64,000 nucleotides of DNA from Bacillota bacterium. GTDB taxonomy: Bacteria > Bacillota > Dehalobacteriia > UBA4068 > UBA4997. The stretch is from positions 121,234 to 185,233 of the forward strand of contig JAFQHN010000024.1 in the NCBI GenBank assembly GCA_017397935.1. The letters are read 5' to 3'. The notes beneath the pieces were generated by a model. The model ran no database searches and had not been told where the DNA came from. It was given only the letters and a program-made list of their open reading frames with translations. Below are positions 59,980-64,000 of the stretch, in pieces. Each line of letters starts with the position of its first letter. The first letter of the stretch is position 1. The translations under genes and the position numbers were made by a program.

Positions 59980-60828
59980 TTATTGTTTGATTGGCGGCAA
60001 ATCTGTCAGCGGCTTAAAGGTATAGCCCATTTCCTCCCACTTGGTCAGCAGTTCATCCATAATCTCGGCATTGGTGGCCGATGTGCTGTGCAGAAGTACA
60101 ATGGCGCCGTTATGAATACGGGGCAGCAGCTTAGAAAAAGCCTGCTCATGGCTGGGTTGGTCATTCTCCTGCCAATCCACATAGGCCAAACTCCAAAACA
60201 CGGTGGTATAACCCAAATCCTTGGCCATTTGCAGATTATGCTCGCTGTATTTGCCCTGCGGCGGGCGGTAAAATTTAGGCATATCTTGCCCCAACAGATT
60301 TTTATACGCCTGCTCTACTGCGGTAATTTCCTGCTTAAAGGCGTTCTCGTCGCTGATGGCCGACATATCGGGGTGAGTGTCGGTATGGTTGCCTACGATA
60401 TGTCCCTCGCGCACCATTCTCTGCACCAGCTCGCCATTGTTACGGATATAACTGCCTACCAGAAAAAAAGTTGCCGGAGCCTTATGCTTTTGCAGTACAT
60501 CCAGAATTTTGGCGGTACAGCCGTTCTCAAAACCTGCGTCAAAGGTCAGATAAATCACCGGCTGTTCGGTATCGCCCACAAAATAGCTGTTAAAATTGGC
60601 CAAATAAGCGGCGTCAGCGTTGCCAACCGGTGTTTTGCCGGCCTCCGGGAAGCTTAATCCCCAGTTATCACAGCCGCCGGCAGTGGGCAGGCTGATAAAA
60701 TTATCAAGCAGCGGCAGTGCATTTGCCACAAACAGCAGTGCTAAAAAAAACAGGCAGGATATTAAGATTTTTTTACCTTGGCGGCGGTAAAATTGGCGGT
60801 TGGTTTGATGAGTGGGTTTGGCTGGCAT
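59980..60828 (-). CDS. pdaA: Delta-lactam-biosynthetic de-N-acetylase PdaA
   Basis: 282 residues. N-terminal membrane anchor (about 20-36) and NodB polysaccharide deacetylase. NWGLSFPEAGKTPVGNA and TFDAGFENG are characteristic of PdaA; the second catalytic motif is NHTDTHPDMS. PdaA removes acetyl from muramic acid so cortex peptidoglycan gains muramic delta-lactam, the mark recognised by germination lytic enzymes. Matches the spore setting. Confidence 0.92.
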   Translation of the reverse strand: MPAKPTHQTNRQFYRRQGKKILISCLFFLALLFVANALPLLDNFISLPTAGGCDNWGLSFPEAGKTPVGNADAAYLANFNSYFVGDTEQPVIYLTFDAGFENGCTAKILDVLQKHKAPATFFLVGSYIRNNGELVQRMVREGHIVGNHTDTHPDMSAISDENAFKQEITAVEQAYKNLLGQDMPKFYRPPQGKYSEHNLQMAKDLGYTTVFWSLAYVDWQENDQPSHEQAFSKLLPRIHNGAIVLLHSTSATNAEIMDELLTKWEEMGYTFKPLTDLPPIKQ

Positions 60829-60890
60829 ATTATCCCCTACTTTTGGCTGATTTTGTTACACAATATGAGGAAAATTGGGATTTATGCCAT

Positions 60891-60922
60891 AAAAATACCG
60901 GCCCAATAATAATCAGGCCGGT
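60891..60922 (-). terminator. Terminator after the SLATT-like gene
   Basis: ACCGGCC pairs with GGCCGGT (60897-60922), followed on the minus strand by TATTTTT. Confidence 0.75.
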
Positions 60923-60929
60923 TGGATAG

Positions 60930-61571
60930 CTATTCTTTGTCTTTTGTAATTGTTTTTTCTGCTGTATCGTTAATATTTTCTTGCGGATGAGCTTGTTTAT
61001 GTAGTGTTTTTTGATAAGGGCATACACAGATTTTGCAGCAATGGGTTGAAACTTTTGTTACGCAGGTATCATTGGCATTATCATTGTAGAACTTTTGTGT
61101 GATGATCCGTTCTCCTGTTTCAAAGGCATTTAATACTGTCTGCCAGTCCTTTGCTCCGCTGAAATAATTGCTTAGTGCAATCGTCAAACCTTCAAAAGCG
61201 ATACGATACCCTTGTCCCCATTTTTTAGGCTGTGCCAGCAGCTCAAACAATGAAAAAGTAACTGCCAGAATTGAATAGAGGACAATGCTGTCAGAATCTG
61301 TTGAATTTGTGCTTGCAATGTAAGCCGTTGCCAGAGAAAAATACATTGCGAAAATGTTTAAGCCATAGTGAAATGCAATAGAGAGAATATTTGCCCGTTT
61401 CCAGCCGGTGCAAACTCTGACCAGCCGTCGGATTTCCTCTATAAATTCTGTATCATTTTCAAATGATGCAGGAATGTGAATGGTCTTTCTGTTTCCTCCT
61501 ATCACGCAAAATATGATGACAAAAACAAAGATGCTTGCCAATGAAATTGTCAGCAAATGATAAACTGCCAT
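60930..61571 (-). CDS. Membrane protein with SLATT-like two-helix core
   Basis: 213 residues from ATG 61571, which has AAGGGAG 9 bases upstream (the frame continues to 61649). An N-terminal helix is followed by an amphipathic RRLVRVCTGWKRAN stretch, two helices (IFAMYFSLATAYIAS, LYSILAVTFSLFELLA), then QPKKWGQGYRIAFEGLTIAL. W-R-helix-helix-W-x-x-R spacing resembles SLATT domains, predicted pore-forming effectors in nucleotide-signalling defence, but no nucleotide cyclase partner is adjacent. The C-terminal tail has Cys and charged residues. Family call is tentative. Confidence 0.55.
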   Translation of the reverse strand: MAVYHLLTISLASIFVFVIIFCVIGGNRKTIHIPASFENDTEFIEEIRRLVRVCTGWKRANILSIAFHYGLNIFAMYFSLATAYIASTNSTDSDSIVLYSILAVTFSLFELLAQPKKWGQGYRIAFEGLTIALSNYFSGAKDWQTVLNAFETGERIITQKFYNDNANDTCVTKVSTHCCKICVCPYQKTLHKQAHPQENINDTAEKTITKDKE

Positions 61572-61788
61572 ATCCTGATTCTCCCTTAAATCGTTTTCAG
61601 CTGAATGCACTTGTTCTACAACAGGTAATACCAAGCTTGAATGCGCCATTTATACGCCTAATGCGATGTACTGTTTGCCTAAATGGGGATTGTAACCGTT
61701 ACGGCAGATAGTATTTTTGTGCCTTCGTTCAGGTGAAATAAAAGAGCAATAAACTCACATGAGATTATTACCCTTTTGGAATACTATG

Positions 61789-62592
61789 CTAAATTTGTGC
61801 TTCAAACAGCTGTTGGCTTAAAATCAAATGCTCGGCAGACGGGTCGCTGTTTTCAAAGGTGATTTGGCCTGGGGTGGTGCTGTCACTCAGCATACCCCGC
61901 AGATTAAGCTGGTTTTTCAGCTCTCTGGCGGCACCCTCTGCTCCGTCAAAGAACAGCATATCCTCACCCAGGATTTTTTTGATGTCATTTTTGGCAAAGG
62001 GGAAATGCGTGCAGCCCAGAACTACCGAATCCACCGGGTGAGCTACATAAGGAGCCAACAGTTGGGATAAATCCTGCTGCATTTCAGCCGAGCCAATCAG
62101 CCCGCTTTCCACATAGCGTACCAAATGCGGTGCCGGCAGAGAAATAATCTCAGCTTTATCCTGATACTGTTGATAAATTCTTAAAAACTTCTCTTCCCGC
62201 AAGGTAAGGGCGGTGGCCATTACCAAAATGCGCGGCTGGCGGCCTAAATCGCCGTAATCATGCAGTACGGCCGGTTTTAATGCCGGTTCAATGCCGATGA
62301 TGGGAATATCCAGATAAGTTGCCCGCAGCAGCTTGGCCGATGCGCTGGTGGCGGTGTTGCAGGCCAGCACAATGGCTTTGGCGCCTTTTTCCATAAAATA
62401 TTGAGCGCGTGCCGAGGTCAGACGCCGTACTTCCTCGGTGGTTTTTTCACCGTAAGGTGCGTTTTGGGAATCACCGAAGAAAATATAATTCTCATTGGGC
62501 AGCAGATGGTGTAATGCCTTTAAGACGCTGATACCGCCCACGCCGCTGTCAAAAACAGCAATGGGCTGATGATTGTTATGTTCGCTTAGCAT
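61789..62592 (-). CDS. murI: Glutamate racemase
   Basis: 267 residues. Makes D-glutamate for peptidoglycan. AVFDSGVGGISVLK, first catalytic Cys in ACNTATSA, second in GCTHFPF. AAGGAAG precedes ATG 62592. Standalone. Confidence 0.96.
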   Translation of the reverse strand: MLSEHNNHQPIAVFDSGVGGISVLKALHHLLPNENYIFFGDSQNAPYGEKTTEEVRRLTSARAQYFMEKGAKAIVLACNTATSASAKLLRATYLDIPIIGIEPALKPAVLHDYGDLGRQPRILVMATALTLREEKFLRIYQQYQDKAEIISLPAPHLVRYVESGLIGSAEMQQDLSQLLAPYVAHPVDSVVLGCTHFPFAKNDIKKILGEDMLFFDGAEGAARELKNQLNLRGMLSDSTTPGQITFENSDPSAEHLILSQQLFEAQI

Positions 62593-62710
62593 GATTCTTC
62601 CTTAAAAATTATGTGATATTAAATGCAAAATTGTGAGTAAATTTGCATCTATAAAAAATATAGCACAAATTTGGGGTTGTTTACAAGCCTTGACGAGCAA
62701 ATAATTCTTT

Positions 62711-63277
62711 TTACAGGTTGGATTGTTCGATTTCTGCTACGGTTTTGTCCAGCTGTGCCTTAATATCCACTCCCCAAACATCCAAGTCCTCGGTTTGGAA
62801 CAGCATAGTTTCTTTGATACCCCAGAAAGCCTCAGCCAGCACTTTTACATTATCGTAGCCCATGTTGCCGCCGTAAACCTTGCCGCCGGCGGTAGAAACA
62901 TAAATCAGCTTTTGCGCCTTGCACAGGCCGGTGGGAATACCCTGCTCGGAAAACAGGAAGGTTAAACCGTCCACCATTACCTGCTCAATATAAATCTTCA
63001 ACACGGCGGGGTAAGACAAATCCCAGTACGGTGCCGCAACAACAATTACATCGGCGGCAGCAAAGGCCTTGGCGTGGTCAAACATCGGGTCGCTGTAATC
63101 TCTGCGGCCGGCACGCTCGCTGCGATAATTCAAATGTTCCCGATTTAACGGCTGCAAATCCGAATCGTTCAAATTAACCTCAGTCACGGTGCCTCCCAGT
63201 TTTTTCAGTACGGCATCAGCCAGCACTTTGGTACGCGATTCTTCTCTTACGCAGGCATTTACAAACAAAACATTCAT
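62711..63277 (-). CDS. Flavodoxin-like NAD(P)H reductase
   Basis: 188 residues, Flavodoxin_2 family (NQO/azoreductase-like). MNVLFVNACVREESRT holds the FMN phosphate loop and APYWDLSYPAVLK the flavin edge. Reduces quinones, azo or nitro compounds with NAD(P)H in relatives. ATG 63277 has AAAGGATG upstream; the ORF to 63295 lacks a better SD. Confidence 0.85.
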   Translation of the reverse strand: MNVLFVNACVREESRTKVLADAVLKKLGGTVTEVNLNDSDLQPLNREHLNYRSERAGRRDYSDPMFDHAKAFAAADVIVVAAPYWDLSYPAVLKIYIEQVMVDGLTFLFSEQGIPTGLCKAQKLIYVSTAGGKVYGGNMGYDNVKVLAEAFWGIKETMLFQTEDLDVWGVDIKAQLDKTVAEIEQSNL

Positions 63278-63367
63278 TTTATTACATCCTTTCATCGTTA
63301 GTGATGTTTATTGGTTTATTTTTTAGAATTACTATATGCATTTTTTTTGAAATTGTCAATACTGCCG

Positions 63368-63415
63368 ACAAAACAGAAAACACCCCGCATTACCGCAAGG
63401 TGCTTTCTGTTTTGT
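63368..63415. terminator. Terminator after cotH
   Basis: ACAAAACAGAAA-CACC pairs with GGTG-TTTCTGTTTTGT, about 16 bp with one bulge, overlapping the cotH stop. Confidence 0.75.
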
Positions 63416-64000
63416 TAATATTTATATAACTTAGCAATCAGCAAACCAACACCAAGAATCAGTACTGATACGGCAAGCCATATCAGGTTAGTGTTGCTTG
63501 AAGCAGTATTGCCCGTGCTGTTCATACCGGGATTGAAACTTTCCACCGGCATTTGTATATTGTCACTGGAAGGACGGTTGTTGTTTTTTGTTGAGTTGGT
63601 ATTACCCTGATTATCCGAAGGTGTGGCTGTTGTTATGTCAGAATCTGTTCCGGGAAACATACCGTCAAAGCTATCCGGCATTTGAGGGGGTTCAAATCCT
63701 TCGGGCATTCCACCAAAGCCGCCCTTGCCGCCCATGGAACCCATATCAGACAGGGTGAGTGCCGAAGCATCCACATAGCTCATATTGCTGGTGGTTTCAC
63801 CGTTTGTAAGCTGCATGGAAATGCTGTCGCTGCGCAGAGCGCAGAACTGACGCATGGTTTCTACGCCTGTTTCAAATTCCTCATAGGTGAAGAAAGCGGT
63901 AGGGTCTTTTTCAACATAAGGCTTAATCAGGTTGTAGGCGTTGTCGATGATAGCCTGCACATCAACCGTATTCAAAAACTCGGCAAAATATTGATGATAC
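63415..64000 (-). CDS. CotH-family protein, C-terminal part (cut by the window edge)
   Basis: The minus-strand frame is open to the window end, so the N-terminus is missing. YVEKDPTAFFTYEEFETGV followed by an acid-rich loop matches the C-terminal part of CotH kinase domains, which phosphorylate spore-coat proteins in Bacillus. After it come a Gly/Met-rich and Ser/Thr/Asn-rich linker and a final helix (LIWLAVSVLILGVGLLIAKLYKY without its ends), so this member is membrane-anchored. It could be a spore-coat kinase or a CotH-like cell-surface protein. Residues before the open edge cannot be judged. Confidence 0.8.
   Translation of the reverse strand, partial: YHQYFAEFLNTVDVQAIIDNAYNLIKPYVEKDPTAFFTYEEFETGVETMRQFCALRSDSISMQLTNGETTSNMSYVDASALTLSDMGSMGGKGGFGGMPEGFEPPQMPDSFDGMFPGTDSDITTATPSDNQGNTNSTKNNNRPSSDNIQMPVESFNPGMNSTGNTASSNTNLIWLAVSVLILGVGLLIAKLYKY

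Overview
The window reads as the chromosome of an anaerobic, endospore-forming member of the Bacillota (Firmicutes), either Clostridia or Negativicutes. Spore genes are spread across it: an alpha/beta-type SASP, its germination protease GPR, YlbJ, a 22-residue SpoVM, PdaA and a CotH-family protein cut by the right edge. Gene orders typical of Firmicutes support this: rsmD...ylbJ...yceD-rpmF...plsX-acpP-rnc-(radical SAM)-smc-ftsY and divergent lexA/yneA. No rRNA, tRNA, CRISPR array, insertion sequence or prophage was seen. The finer taxonomy is inference. Methylmalonyl-CoA mutase genes with strongly biased codons suggest that the succinate-propionate pathway is a major flux.

Layout. 1-6.3 kb: edge-truncated LysM protein, YdcZ-type membrane protein, SASP and GPR (minus), a small CxxC protein, rsmD, a coiled-coil protein and ylbJ. 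6.4-19.1 kb: ackA, yceD-rpmF, a polysaccharide deacetylase, then plsX-acpP-rnc-radical SAM-smc-ftsY-mtnP and a divergent shikimate kinase-like gene. 19.1-27.5 kb: a promoter-to-terminator stretch with no ORF (possible small RNA), rny, then mutA-mutB-meaB behind a long leader. 27.5-34.3 kb (minus): thiM-thiE under a TPP riboswitch; trpXYZ-type ABC importer under a T-box whose specifier reads UGG (Trp); MATE exporter and a cytidylate-kinase-like gene. 34.7-35.8 kb: a complete tyrosine recombinase. 35.8-40.7 kb (minus): XRE-cupin regulator and a polyamine importer with a fused PotCD and a PotA carrying an Ig-like insertion. 41-46.8 kb: surface lipoprotein, spoVM, DinG-type exonuclease-helicase, yneA-like gene and lexA with three LexA boxes. 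46.9-52.5 kb (minus): an SDR, and a cysteine leader peptide with terminator followed by metY and a four-gene polar amino-acid ABC importer. 52.6-64 kb (minus): DUF1847 protein, holA, comEA and a comEC split into two genes, lipoprotein, aspartate aminotransferase, pdaA, a SLATT-like membrane protein, murI, a flavodoxin-fold reductase and partial cotH.

The most interesting observation is at 52.24-52.48 kb. A consensus promoter drives a 28-codon leader ORF with an excellent SD and four consecutive Cys codons. An intrinsic terminator follows, and then metY plus the importer. This has the architecture of a ribosome-mediated cysteine attenuator. Also notable are Ig-like repeats inside a cytoplasmic ABC ATPase (PotA), a probable CTG start in the importer permease, a probable leaderless yceD mRNA and an orphan transcript upstream of rny.
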